Source: JBBITW01 sp037440525
GTDB taxonomy: Bacteria > Desulfobacterota > BSN033 > UBA1163
Direction of reading: 5' to 3'
Assembly (NCBI GenBank): GCA_037440525.1
Contig: JBBITW010000027.1
Coordinates: 1-27,375, forward strand
DNA length: 27,375 nt
Shown here: piece after piece, positions 1 to 8,527 of the stretch
Position numbering within the stretch: position 1 is the stretch's first letter
How the letters are laid out: each line of letters begins with the position of its first letter
Position numbers and translations under genes: made by a program
Notes under the pieces: generated by a model
What the model was told of the DNA's origin: nothing
Databases searched by the model: none
What the model saw: only the letters and a program-made list of their open reading frames with translations

Positions 1-2
1 GG

Positions 3-1025
3 GTAGTTACGAAGGATCCTGAGACAGGTTGGGTGAATATTGGTTTATATAGGAGGCAGCTTCATGACAGGAATCATACAGGGCTTGTGGTTGTCCATGG
101 TCAGCATATCTGGAGGCACTGGAGGTCGTATAAGAGGCTTGGTCGAAAGACAATGCCAGTGGCAGTTGTCAATGGATGGGATCCTGTGCTTCCTCTGGTT
201 GCTTGTTCATCACAGCCTCCAGGGGTTTGTGAATATGATATAATGGGGGCACTGAGGCAGAAGCCTGTAGAGCTTATTAAGTGTGAGACGGTGGATCTTG
301 AGGTTCCGGCCTCTGCTGAGATCGTTTATGAGGGTGAGGTATCTCTGGATTATGATACTTTTAAGATGGAGGGTCCATTTGGGGAGTATGCTGGTTATTA
401 TCAGAGGGATGCGAGTCCGAAGCCTGTATTTACGGTGAATTGTATTACCTACAGGGATGATCCGATTTTTCAGGGGACTTTGGAGGGTGTTCCTGTAAAT
501 GAGGATCATATGATGGAGTCTATAAATTTTAGTGCTCTGGTTTGGAATTATCTGAATGAGCAGATGATTGGGGTGAAGGGTGTAAATGTTGATCCAGGTG
601 CGGCATGGGCGAATTTGATTATCCAGATAGATAACAGTTATGTTGGTCAGGTTTTTCAGGCTGCCTCATTGGTTTGGGGTTATGACAAGTCTAACTTTTT
701 TGGTAAGAATATCATTGTGGTTGACGAGGATATAGATATTTTTGATCTTGGTAAGGTGTTTTGGGCTTGGGCTTACAGGGTTGATCCTAAGAGGGATTAT
801 CATTTCTTTCCTGGTCTTTATGGTGCGTCTGATCCTGTGATTCAGGCAGATGAGAGGATAGGGACAACAGTATATCTGGGGACGAAGACACTTATTGATG
901 CGACCAAATGGATTGGTCATCCACGTGATCCAAAGATATGGAATGAAAGGTTTCCACCAAGTGCCTATCCTGATGAGAAGACAATGGAGATGGTAAGAAA
1001 GAGATGGAAGGAATATGGGATATAG
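3..1025 (+). CDS. UbiD family decarboxylase (5' partial)
   Basis: This is the C-terminal two thirds of a UbiD-family decarboxylase, which uses prenylated FMN to remove CO2 from (hydroxy)aromatic or unsaturated acids in the cytoplasm. The frame is open from base 3 with no stop, and it begins TKDPETGWVNIGLYR followed by HDRN, the usual UbiD cofactor-domain segment, so the real start lies outside the window. A GTG at 33 is internal. The block MEGPFGEYAGYY carries the acidic residues typical of the UbiD active site. The visible 340 residues fall short of the usual 450-500. The gene ends 38 bases before the M24 gene and is probably co-transcribed with it. Third codon positions look poor in C compared with the transporter genes downstream. 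The substrate is unknown; given the transhydroxylase-like genes nearby, a hydroxybenzoate such as gallate is a reasonable guess. Confidence 0.9.
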   Translation, partial: VVTKDPETGWVNIGLYRRQLHDRNHTGLVVVHGQHIWRHWRSYKRLGRKTMPVAVVNGWDPVLPLVACSSQPPGVCEYDIMGALRQKPVELIKCETVDLEVPASAEIVYEGEVSLDYDTFKMEGPFGEYAGYYQRDASPKPVFTVNCITYRDDPIFQGTLEGVPVNEDHMMESINFSALVWNYLNEQMIGVKGVNVDPGAAWANLIIQIDNSYVGQVFQAASLVWGYDKSNFFGKNIIVVDEDIDIFDLGKVFWAWAYRVDPKRDYHFFPGLYGASDPVIQADERIGTTVYLGTKTLIDATKWIGHPRDPKIWNERFPPSAYPDEKTMEMVRKRWKEYGI

Positions 1026-1063
1026 TAGTCATTACCATAATAAATTAAAAGGAGGGATAGAGT

Positions 1064-2281
1064 ATGAGTCTATATCGTGAAGAGAATAAGATTGATTTAC
1101 CAAGGTTAAGGAGGGAAAGGGTTGAGAGGGCAAGGGCCCAGATGGAGAAAGAGGGCATTGGTGCTTACCTCTGTTTTGATCCGGCAAATATTACATATCT
1201 GACAGATACCTACACTTATCGGATTGAACCCCTACTGGCAAGGAATGTGCTTTTTCCAAGGACAGGTGATCCGATTCTCTATGAATGGGGGTATAGGTGG
1301 CAGAGGGTTCGAGATGAGCTCGCCCCATGGCTTAAAGGGAATGTGAGGCCAGGCTGGAGACTGAGATTCTTTTTAAATCGGGGTGTAAAGCCAGTAGAGT
1401 TTTTAGAGGATCTCAAAAAGGTATTAAATGATCATGGTGTGATCAATGAGCCGTTGGCAGTTGATATGCCAATCGTGTCGATTGATTTCGCTCAAATGCT
1501 TAGGAATGAGGGTTTGAAGGTCATAGATGGCTTTCCTTCTATTAATCGTGTAAGGGCAATAAAGACACAGGATGAGATCCAGTGTATGAGGATTTCAATG
1601 ACGATCTGTGAAGAGATATTCTATGAAATCCAGAAGGCTATCAGGCCGGGTGTAAGAGAATCTGATCTTGCTGCAATTGCAGCGGAATATGCGGTTAAGC
1701 GCTTCTGTGATGGTCCTGTGGACATTGTATGCTGTTCTGGAGAAAATGCGAACCCAAATATGCTCGGTTACAGTGACCGACCCATTCGACCCGGGGATAT
1801 GATATTTGTAGATCTTCCTGGTGTGAGATACAAGGGTTACTGTTCATGTTATTATAGAACTTTTACCTGTGGCAGGGCTACCCAGAGACAGAAGGAGATA
1901 TATGATGAGTGTTATGACCTTCTAAAGAAAGGGATGTCTCAGATAAAGGCAGGCAACACAACAGCCGATATCTGTAAGGCATGGCCAGGGCCTGAACACT
2001 GGGGTGGAAAGACATGGAGAGATGTCTCTGATTGTGCAATTGGCCATGGCATAGGACTCCACAACCAGGAGGCTCCAACGATTACTCCTCTCTTCTCCAT
2101 TGAAAACCCAATCACACTTGAGGAGAACATGATCATTGCCATAGAGACATTTTACGGTTCAAAGCCTGGTGAGGTGCCAAGGCAGGGAGCTCGGATTGAA
2201 GATCTTGTTGTTGTGACAAAGGACGGTTATGAGAATCTGGCAAGGTGGCCAGAAGATCGAATCACGGAATGCTGGATTTAA
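1064..2281 (+). CDS. M24 family (creatinase/Xaa-Pro aminopeptidase fold) protein, atypical metal site
   Basis: The 405-residue protein has a creatinase-type N-terminal domain (about 20-150) and a pita-bread M24 domain (about 165-400). GGAGGG at 1051-1056 sets the ATG. M24 peptidases bind two metals through D, D, H, E, E. Here D250, H328 (in GHGIGL), E361 and E379 (in RIEDLVV) are present, but the second aspartate position is in GYCSCYYRTF and reads Cys262; the neighbouring residue is Ser, so no Asp is available. It is therefore unlikely to be a standard proline peptidase. Non-peptidase members exist, such as creatinase and the DMSP lyase DddP. It sits between a decarboxylase and a TRAP receptor, which suggests a small-molecule hydrolase or lyase role in the local pathway. 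That role is inference. Confidence 0.88.
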   Translation: MSLYREENKIDLPRLRRERVERARAQMEKEGIGAYLCFDPANITYLTDTYTYRIEPLLARNVLFPRTGDPILYEWGYRWQRVRDELAPWLKGNVRPGWRLRFFLNRGVKPVEFLEDLKKVLNDHGVINEPLAVDMPIVSIDFAQMLRNEGLKVIDGFPSINRVRAIKTQDEIQCMRISMTICEEIFYEIQKAIRPGVRESDLAAIAAEYAVKRFCDGPVDIVCCSGENANPNMLGYSDRPIRPGDMIFVDLPGVRYKGYCSCYYRTFTCGRATQRQKEIYDECYDLLKKGMSQIKAGNTTADICKAWPGPEHWGGKTWRDVSDCAIGHGIGLHNQEAPTITPLFSIENPITLEENMIIAIETFYGSKPGEVPRQGARIEDLVVVTKDGYENLARWPEDRITECWI

Positions 2282-2302
2282 TTAAAAAGAAAGGAGGGCT
2301 TT

Positions 2303-3382
2303 ATGAATACAAAGAAATTGGTTTTTTTGGTAGGGATTTTAGTCCTTGGATTTGCAGTTTTGGCGTCATCTCAACCTAAATCAACAATTAAGGAGCAGGT
2401 CTGGAGGTTCTCAAATTTCTTACCCCCTGGCCATTGGTCAAACTGGTGCAACAGTTTCCTTCTTGATGAGATCGAGAAGAGGACAAATGGTAAGATTAAG
2501 ACGAGGCTTTTTGTGGGAGAGGCCTTGGGAAAGGCAGCAGAACATTACAATATGGTGATTACGGGCCGGGCTGAAATAGGTGAGCTGACAACAGGTTTTG
2601 CTCCAGGAACATTTCCTCTATGCGATGTTTTGAAGCTTCCTTTTAACTGGAATTCGGCACTGGAAGGAAGTCTCGTGGCAGGCAAGCTCCTTCGAAGCGG
2701 ATATCTCGATGAAACACTTAGAAAGGATGTGAAGACGATTGCAATAAATATGACCATTCCTCTCAAGATATGGACAAAGAAGCCTGTTACCACCTTTGAA
2801 GGACTCAAGGGACTTCGCCTCAGGGTATCAGGTGGTCTGGATATTCAGACAATAGAAGCCCTGGGGGTTAATGCAATTGCAATGCCTTTGCCTGAAGTAT
2901 ACCCTGCATTGGAGAAGGGGGTTATTGATGGGGGTGTCTATGGAGAGGAGAATGCAGTTGATTTCAAATTTGCTGAAGTGGTGAAGAATGTGATCGACCT
3001 ACCCCTATGCTATGCAGTCCATCTCATATTCCTGAACAAGAAGGTCTGGGATTCACTCCCAAAGAATGTTCAGTCAAATCTTGAAGAGGCCTTTTATGAA
3101 GAAGAACTCCATTGGGGATCAACAGTCGATGTATTAACCAGAGAAAAGTTCATTCCCATCCTCAAAGAGAAGTATAATTATAATGTAATACATTTTCCTC
3201 CTTCTGAGGTTGAAAAGGTGAAGGCGGCAGTCTCACGAGTCAAGGATGACTGGATTGCAAGCATGGAGAAGAAAGGACTGCCTGGAAAGAAGAACTATGA
3301 TGAAATGATTAGCATTATGAAAAGATATGGGATTATTAATAACCAGACTTGGGTAAAGAACAGGGCCCTGGTTACTAAGTAG
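2303..3382 (+). CDS. dctP: TRAP transporter substrate-binding protein, DctP family
   Basis: This is the periplasmic receptor of a TRAP transporter, which captures a carboxylate and hands it to the DctQM membrane subunits that follow. The 359-residue protein starts with a Lys-rich n-region and a hydrophobic segment (residues 5-20), with a likely signal cleavage near LASSQ (about 21-23). The core matches DctP: a helix near residues 45-60, then FEGLKGLRLRVSGG with Arg174 in the position that normally salt-bridges the substrate carboxylate, followed by ALGVNAIAMPLPEVYPALE and GVIDGG. AAAGGAGGG lies just before the ATG. The presence of the Arg suggests an organic-acid ligand. A strong hairpin follows the stop codon and may keep receptor transcripts in excess of the permease. 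Confidence 0.95.
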   Translation: MNTKKLVFLVGILVLGFAVLASSQPKSTIKEQVWRFSNFLPPGHWSNWCNSFLLDEIEKRTNGKIKTRLFVGEALGKAAEHYNMVITGRAEIGELTTGFAPGTFPLCDVLKLPFNWNSALEGSLVAGKLLRSGYLDETLRKDVKTIAINMTIPLKIWTKKPVTTFEGLKGLRLRVSGGLDIQTIEALGVNAIAMPLPEVYPALEKGVIDGGVYGEENAVDFKFAEVVKNVIDLPLCYAVHLIFLNKKVWDSLPKNVQSNLEEAFYEEELHWGSTVDVLTREKFIPILKEKYNYNVIHFPPSEVEKVKAAVSRVKDDWIASMEKKGLPGKKNYDEMISIMKRYGIINNQTWVKNRALVTK

Positions 3383-3394
3383 TGTTTCTTTCTA

Positions 3395-3422
3395 AAGGCC
3401 CACCACTGAGATGGTGGGCCTT
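3395..3422 (+). promoter_or_regulatory. Intercistronic RNA hairpin between DctP and DctQ
   Basis: A perfect 11-bp inverted repeat (AAGGCCCACCA and TGGTGGGCCTT) flanks a 6-base loop, CTGAGA. It lies 12 bases after the dctP stop and just before the dctQ start. There is no U-run after the stem, so it fits a partial terminator or 3'-end stabiliser better than a full terminator. Hairpins at this place in receptor-first transport operons commonly raise receptor mRNA relative to membrane subunits; that role here is inference. Confidence 0.75.
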
Positions 3423-3439
3423 ATCAAGTGGGAGATAGA

Positions 3440-3940
3440 GTGTTTCGAATAATTGAGACGATTGAAAGAAAGATCAGCCACCTAAATCTAATTATGATCA
3501 CCATTGGTATAAGTTTTCTCGTCCTTGGAATGTTTCTAAATACAGGGAATATAGGTGGAAGGTACCTATTCAGGGCCCCTATTAGAAGTACTTATGAACT
3601 TACAGGTCTCTTCATGGTTTTTTTGATTGCCCTTGGCTGGCCTCATACTACAGAGGTAAAAGGGCATGTATCTGTAGATATACTCACATCAAGGCTTCCT
3701 GATTCTATAAGGAAGGTATTGGATATCTTCACCCTTTTCTTAGGATTAGTTTCATTTGTAGTTTTAGGGTGGAGTTCAGTTCTGACAGGAATTCAGTTTC
3801 ATCAGGTTGGAAATCAGACTGATTTACTCAGGATCCCTTATATGCCAATAGCTATGTTGATGGCATTTGGTGCATTCTTAGCTGCCCTTATGATATTTTT
3901 TCAATTGGTTAATGGTCTGAAGAAAATGATCGGGAGATAG
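3440..3940 (+). CDS. dctQ: TRAP transporter small membrane subunit, DctQ family
   Basis: This small four-helix subunit of the DctPQM transporter has hydrophobic segments at about residues 16-36, 50-68, 88-108 and 130-152, with the conserved stretch YELTGLFMVFLIALGWPHTTEVKGHVSVD split across helix 2 and its following loop. I chose the GTG at 3440 because GGGAG (3430-3434) sits six bases upstream. The in-frame GTG at 3428 would start inside the foot of the hairpin with only hairpin bases as a ribosome site. The protein is about 166 residues, normal for DctQ. It is followed three bases later by dctM, so the two are translated together. Confidence 0.92.
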   Translation: MFRIIETIERKISHLNLIMITIGISFLVLGMFLNTGNIGGRYLFRAPIRSTYELTGLFMVFLIALGWPHTTEVKGHVSVDILTSRLPDSIRKVLDIFTLFLGLVSFVVLGWSSVLTGIQFHQVGNQTDLLRIPYMPIAMLMAFGAFLAALMIFFQLVNGLKKMIGR

Positions 3941-3943
3941 GTA

Positions 3944-5245
3944 ATGGTTGATACCTATATCGGTATCTTTGGAATAGGGATTGCTGTTTTGCTTATCCTC
4001 TTGAACCTGCCGGTTGGTTTTTCTTTTCTTTTCACAGGTATCATGGGTCTTATCTATATGAATGGTATTGGTCCAACACTTTATACTATTGGATCAACAG
4101 CTTTTCAGTGGACATCTGATTATACATTTGCTGCAATTCCTCTCTTCCTCATCATGGGTCACTTTGCTCATGTTTCAGGTATCAGTCGAGATCTCTATGA
4201 ATTTGGCCAAAGGCTTTTAGGCCGAATTCCTGGGGGACTTGCAATGGCGACGATTATGGCATGTGGTGGTTTTGCAGCCCTTTCAGGTTCATCTCTTGCA
4301 ACAGCGGCGGCCATGGGAAGTGTGGCTTTACCGCAGATGCGAAGAATCGGGTATAATATTTCAATTGCTACAGGGACTATAGCAGTTGGCGGGACATTGG
4401 GTATCCTAATACCACCAAGTATTCCTTTTGTCATTATAGGTATACTCACAGGGACATCGATTTCAAAATTACTTATTGCTGGCATACTTCCGGGTATTAT
4501 GATGGTCACCTTTTACTGTTCAGTGATTTACATGCTCTGCAGGATAAGGCCTCAGTGGGGGCCTTCTGCCCAGTCCTTTTCGGCAAAAGAGATTTTATCT
4601 GCCTTAGCTAATGTCTGGCCAATGCTTGTTATATTTGGAAGTATCATGGGAGGAATCTACCTGGGTATCTGCACCCCTACAGAGGCTGCGGCCATAGGGG
4701 CATTTGGTAGCTTCCTTTTTATATTCTTCAAGGGTCGATTTAAGGGAAGGGAATTTCTACCTTCTCTGATACAGACAGGTGTTACTGCAACAATGATGCT
4801 CACCATGCTTATTGGTGCAATGATCTTCAATATCTTTCTTGCAACTACAGGTCTTCCAGATGCAGTCTCCTCCTGGATCTCTGGGCTTTCTGTTAACCGA
4901 TACCTCGTCCTTGCAACCATTATGGTAATCTATCTCATCATGGGATGTCTCATGGACTCACTGGCCATGGTGATTCTAAGTATTCCGTTTTTCTTCCCCA
5001 TCATTAAGATACTTGGCTTCAGCCCAATACTTTTTGGTGTGCTCGCTGTGAGGGCAATTGAGATAGGTCAGATAACACCTCCTGTTGGGATAAATGTATA
5101 TATTATAAAAGGGATGGTTCCTGATGTTCCTATCGAGAAGATTTTTAAGGGTGTGCTCCCATTTATAATAGGGGACTTTATTTCTTTACCTATATTGATA
5201 GCTATTCCACAGATTAGCCTATTTCTTCCAGAGTTAATGAAGTAA
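3944..5245 (+). CDS. dctM: TRAP transporter large permease, DctM family
   Basis: This is the ion-coupled translocation subunit of the first TRAP system. The 433 residues are almost wholly hydrophobic, consistent with about 11-12 membrane spans. Family motifs are clear: FAALSGSSLATAAAMGSVALPQM at about 110-132 (split repeat 1), then GGTLGILIPPSIPFV, a second PTEAAAIGAFGS segment, and ITPPVGINVYI near the C-terminus. The length is normal for DctM. The start at 3944 follows the dctQ stop by three bases, with GGGAGATAGG as ribosome site. It completes a full DctPQM set of ordinary (not fused) type, distinct from the fused TAXI permease about 7 kb further on. Confidence 0.95.
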   Translation: MVDTYIGIFGIGIAVLLILLNLPVGFSFLFTGIMGLIYMNGIGPTLYTIGSTAFQWTSDYTFAAIPLFLIMGHFAHVSGISRDLYEFGQRLLGRIPGGLAMATIMACGGFAALSGSSLATAAAMGSVALPQMRRIGYNISIATGTIAVGGTLGILIPPSIPFVIIGILTGTSISKLLIAGILPGIMMVTFYCSVIYMLCRIRPQWGPSAQSFSAKEILSALANVWPMLVIFGSIMGGIYLGICTPTEAAAIGAFGSFLFIFFKGRFKGREFLPSLIQTGVTATMMLTMLIGAMIFNIFLATTGLPDAVSSWISGLSVNRYLVLATIMVIYLIMGCLMDSLAMVILSIPFFFPIIKILGFSPILFGVLAVRAIEIGQITPPVGINVYIIKGMVPDVPIEKIFKGVLPFIIGDFISLPILIAIPQISLFLPELMK

Positions 5246-5351
5246 TAGGATGGTCTTTAAAAATAGAATTTCTTTGATTCAGACATTAAGGTAAATAACA
5301 TCGGAACCTAAATGAATTCTTGTATATAAATATTGAATTGCGGAGAAGATA
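5246..5351 (+). promoter_or_regulatory. AT-rich spacer, possible internal promoter
   Basis: This 106-base spacer separates the TRAP genes from the amidohydrolase-Liv group and is the longest in the window. It is AT-rich and contains TATAAA at 5325-5330 about 20 bases before the gene, without a good -35 partner, and TTGATT at 5274-5279 with no well-spaced -10. I see no terminator hairpin. It may hold an internal promoter, but the bases do not prove it. Confidence 0.25.
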
Positions 5352-6347
5352 ATGAAGATTGATATTTTTCCACATATCCTTCCTAAGAGATATATGGAGG
5401 CGGTTAATCGTATAGCAGGTGAGAGATATTATAATAAGGCTGTAAATGAGGCGATTCCAACGATTTATGATCTTGATATCAGATTCAGGGTTCTCGATAG
5501 ATATGGGCCTATGGTTCAGGTTTTAACGCTTGGGGCTCCACCAATAGAGGCGATTGCAGAGCCGAAGCAGGCTGTTGAGTTGGCCCGAATTGCAAATGAT
5601 GAGATGGCAGAGTTGGTCATGAGATATCCTGATCGTTTTGTGGGTGCTGTTGCGAGTTTACCGATGAATGATATGGATGAGGCATTAAAGGAGGTGGACA
5701 GGGCAATAAGTGATTTGAGGTTTAGGGGGGTTCAGATCTTTACACCCACGAATGGGAGAGCTATTGATCAGCCTGAATTTTTACCTTTATATGAGAAGAT
5801 GGCCAGTTACAATTTACCTATATGGATTCATCCTGTGAGGGAGAGGGCTCAAGCTGATTATGTTGGGGAGTCGGGTTCGAAGTATTTTATATGGGGTATA
5901 TTTGGGTGGCCATTTGAGACGACCGCAGCTATGACGCGTTTGATATTTAGTGGGATTCTTGAGAGGTATCCTAACCTTAAATTTATTACCCATCATTGTG
6001 GGGGGATGGTTCCCTTTTTTGAGCAGAGGCTTTCGATTGCGTATGATATGAATGAGATGAGGTTGGGTTCCAAGATAAAACGTGGACTCACAAAGTCTGT
6101 TATTGAGTATTATCGTATGTTTTATGCTGATACTGCTGTTCATAGCAGGGCGGCAATAAGGTGTGGGTATGAGTTTTTTGGTTCTGATCATCTTTTATTT
6201 GGGACGGATATGCCCTATGATAATGAGCTTGGATTCAGGTTTGTCAGGCAGGCTGTTGAGGGGATTGAGCAACTTGAAATTTCTGAGGAGAATAAGAAGA
6301 AGATATTTGAGGATAATGCCAGAAGACTTCTACGCCTACCAGTATAA
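5352..6347 (+). CDS. Amidohydrolase family 2 (ACMSD-like) metal hydrolase/decarboxylase
   Basis: The 331-residue TIM-barrel protein is of the amidohydrolase-2 group, which includes ACMSD and gamma-resorcylate decarboxylase; members split C-C or C-N bonds of small, often aromatic, acids. Visible active-site parts are H160 (IWIHPVRE), H214/H215 (ITHHCGGMVPF) and D286 (FGTDMPYDNE). The first strand reads MKIDIFPHILP, so the usual H-x-H metal pair is F6-x-H8 with the first His lost. ACMSD-type sequences otherwise match well, including the FPxLKFITHHCGG-like region and the C-terminal EDNARRLL. It precedes the Liv transporter and is probably co-expressed with it. Like the UbiD gene, its third codon positions are poor in C. 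A decarboxylase or hydrolase role in the same pathway is likely; the substrate is unknown. Confidence 0.88.
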   Translation: MKIDIFPHILPKRYMEAVNRIAGERYYNKAVNEAIPTIYDLDIRFRVLDRYGPMVQVLTLGAPPIEAIAEPKQAVELARIANDEMAELVMRYPDRFVGAVASLPMNDMDEALKEVDRAISDLRFRGVQIFTPTNGRAIDQPEFLPLYEKMASYNLPIWIHPVRERAQADYVGESGSKYFIWGIFGWPFETTAAMTRLIFSGILERYPNLKFITHHCGGMVPFFEQRLSIAYDMNEMRLGSKIKRGLTKSVIEYYRMFYADTAVHSRAAIRCGYEFFGSDHLLFGTDMPYDNELGFRFVRQAVEGIEQLEISEENKKKIFEDNARRLLRLPV

Positions 6348-6386
6348 AATAAAGTTAAAATTTAAATTCTTGGAAAGGAGGCCTAT

Positions 6387-7604
6387 ATGAAAATGAAGAA
6401 ATGTCTATTCTTGGTTTTATCATCTTTTTTGGTAGTTGGGGTATTTCTTTTTTTACAGGGAACTGTTTTTTCACAGACCTCTTACAAAGTGGGCTATATC
6501 AATTCCCATAGTGGATTTATGTCGTTTATGGGCACTGCCTGGAGGGATGGGTTCCTTCTCGGTATTGATGAGATCAATAGCGCTGGAGGGATTGGTGGAA
6601 GAAAGATTGATGTTGTTATGTATGACGATGAGAGTGATGTTCCAAAGGGTGTAATCGCTTTTAAAAAGCTCATTGAGACTGATAAGGTTTCCATAATAAT
6701 CGGTCTATCCCATAGCGGGATTGCTATAGCATGCGCACCCATTGCCGAACAATCCAAAGTTCCATTCTTTGCGGTTAATTCATCTCGCTGGTCAGTGGCA
6801 AGGCCAGGGAAATGGAAATTGCCCGAAGATCCCACAGAGGTTTTTGATTATATCTCAAAGCTTCGTGTTGATGCACAACCACATCTTGAAGCCATGTATA
6901 AATTTGCAAAGAAGCTTGGGGTAAAGAAGTTTGCCTGGATGAGTGCAGGGACTGCCTTTGGTAGGGGGGCCAAGGAGATTATGCAGGCAACCTATAAGCT
7001 CGCAGGTTTAGAGCTTTCTTCAGTTGAAGAGTATGGCCCGAGCGATTCAGTTATGACCTCTCAGCTTACAAGGATAAAGACAAAGGATTTTGATGCGATA
7101 ATAATCTATTCTGCAGAACCTGCAGGGGCACTCGCATACAAACAGGCAAGGGAGATGGGTATAACCAAACCAATAATAGCTGATGCCCCAATGGTCTCAA
7201 CCTCTATTCTAAAGACACTCGGTCAATACCTCGGAGGTCTATATGTATGTGTCCATATTCCTGATATACCTGATCTGAGTATACTTCCAAAGAATTTGCA
7301 ACAAATGGCTCCGGTTGTCCAGAGGGTGAGAAAGGGGATTATGGAAAGATATAATCGTTCTGCAGATTGGATGAATGCACAGGGATACGATGGTTCGATG
7401 ATCGTTGCGGATATTCTAAGAAGGGCACAGGCAGATCCAGCAAAGCTTGATGAGGCAAGGGCAAAGATCAGGCAGTCAATGGTCTCAATCAAAGGATTTG
7501 TTGGTGCATATGCAATGGGTGATTTATCACCCACGCATGAGCTTCCTGTTCCAGTGGTTATGATTAAACTGAGCAAGGAACTCAAGTTTGAGATGGCTGA
7601 ATAG
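6387..7604 (+). CDS. livK: ABC transporter substrate-binding protein, LivK/Peripla_BP_6 family
   Basis: This is the periplasmic receptor for the Liv-type ABC importer encoded directly after it. The 405 residues open with a Lys-rich start and a long hydrophobic signal (about 5-26) ending near VFSQ. The mature part begins YKVGYINSHSGFMSFMG, then DEINSAGGIGGRKIDVVMYDDESD and VSIIIGLSHSGIAIA, the standard type-I periplasmic fold opening. AAGGAGG at 6375-6381 supports the ATG at 6387. Liv-type receptors in anaerobic degraders often bind aromatic or other carboxylates rather than leucine, so the ligand should not be assumed to be an amino acid. Confidence 0.93.
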   Translation: MKMKKCLFLVLSSFLVVGVFLFLQGTVFSQTSYKVGYINSHSGFMSFMGTAWRDGFLLGIDEINSAGGIGGRKIDVVMYDDESDVPKGVIAFKKLIETDKVSIIIGLSHSGIAIACAPIAEQSKVPFFAVNSSRWSVARPGKWKLPEDPTEVFDYISKLRVDAQPHLEAMYKFAKKLGVKKFAWMSAGTAFGRGAKEIMQATYKLAGLELSSVEEYGPSDSVMTSQLTRIKTKDFDAIIIYSAEPAGALAYKQAREMGITKPIIADAPMVSTSILKTLGQYLGGLYVCVHIPDIPDLSILPKNLQQMAPVVQRVRKGIMERYNRSADWMNAQGYDGSMIVADILRRAQADPAKLDEARAKIRQSMVSIKGFVGAYAMGDLSPTHELPVPVVMIKLSKELKFEMAE

Positions 7605-7631
7605 AGGTCATTATAAAAGAAGGGAATTTAA

Positions 7632-8513
7632 ATGAGTCTCTATGACCAGATTCTACAATTTTTAATTGCAGGTATAAGCATGGGAAGTATCTATGCAATT
7701 GTTGGGCTTGGTTTTATGATTGTCTATAGTGTAACCAGGGTGATCAATTTTTCACAGGGTGAGTTTTTGATGCTTGGTGGAATGCTATCAACAGTCTTTT
7801 ATAAGACCGGCCTTTCACTCCCTTTTTCAATCCTCTTTGCCGTTTTGATAACATCCGTCTTTGGAATAATTTTACACCGGGCAGTCATTCATCCGATCAG
7901 GACAGCGCCCGTATTTACATTGATCCTCGTCACATTTGGTGCCTCCATTGCAATTAGGGGTATAGCTCTTATCCTATGGGGGACAGATTACAGGATTTTG
8001 CCTCCCTTCTCAAAAGGAGAGGCCCTTCAGCTTGGAGGGGCTGTTATCAATATACAGGCAATCTGGGTAATAGGGACTACAATACTCATGGCAGCATTTC
8101 TTTACCTCTTTTTTGAATATACAATACTGGGTAAGGCATTTCGGGCAAGCGCTATTAATGTTCTCGGAGCAAGCCTCATGGGTATAAGAACGGAGAAGAT
8201 GGGTTCCCTTGCCTTTGGCCTTGCTGGATTTCTCGGTGCACTTGCAGGGGCGGTTCTCACCCCCATGATGACAACATCCTATGAGATTGGCCTTCCATTA
8301 GCCGTAAAGGGCTTCATCTCTGCTATCATTGGTGGTTTAAATAAGATTGAGGGGATTATTGTGGGTGGTCTCACACTTGGAATCCTTGAGGCCTTTGGAG
8401 CAGGGTTTATCCATTCAGGATTTAAGGATCCGATCCCCTTACTCATATTTCTTGTGGTCCTGAAATTTAGGAAGGGAGGACTCTTAGGAGGTGCAGAGGC
8501 AGGTAAGGTCTGA
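7632..8513 (+). CDS. livH: ABC transporter permease, LivH family
   Basis: This first membrane subunit of the Liv-type importer has 293 residues with about eight hydrophobic spans. The start MSLYDQILQFLIAGISMGSIYA and then FMIVYSVTRVINFSQGEFLMLGG are diagnostic for LivH. Later, the segment around FRASAINVLGASLMGIRTEKM carries the cytoplasmic loop that contacts the ATPase. The length is normal. AGAAGGGA just upstream serves as ribosome site. It lies 27 bases after livK and 14 bases before livM, within one transcription unit. Confidence 0.94.
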   Translation: MSLYDQILQFLIAGISMGSIYAIVGLGFMIVYSVTRVINFSQGEFLMLGGMLSTVFYKTGLSLPFSILFAVLITSVFGIILHRAVIHPIRTAPVFTLILVTFGASIAIRGIALILWGTDYRILPPFSKGEALQLGGAVINIQAIWVIGTTILMAAFLYLFFEYTILGKAFRASAINVLGASLMGIRTEKMGSLAFGLAGFLGALAGAVLTPMMTTSYEIGLPLAVKGFISAIIGGLNKIEGIIVGGLTLGILEAFGAGFIHSGFKDPIPLLIFLVVLKFRKGGLLGGAEAGKV

Positions 8514-8527
8514 TTGATGAGGGTAGG

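Noticed and set aside
1064..2281. Plain Xaa-Pro aminopeptidase for the M24 gene
   Set aside because: One of the five metal ligands is not present (Cys262 in place of Asp), so the usual activity should not be assumed.
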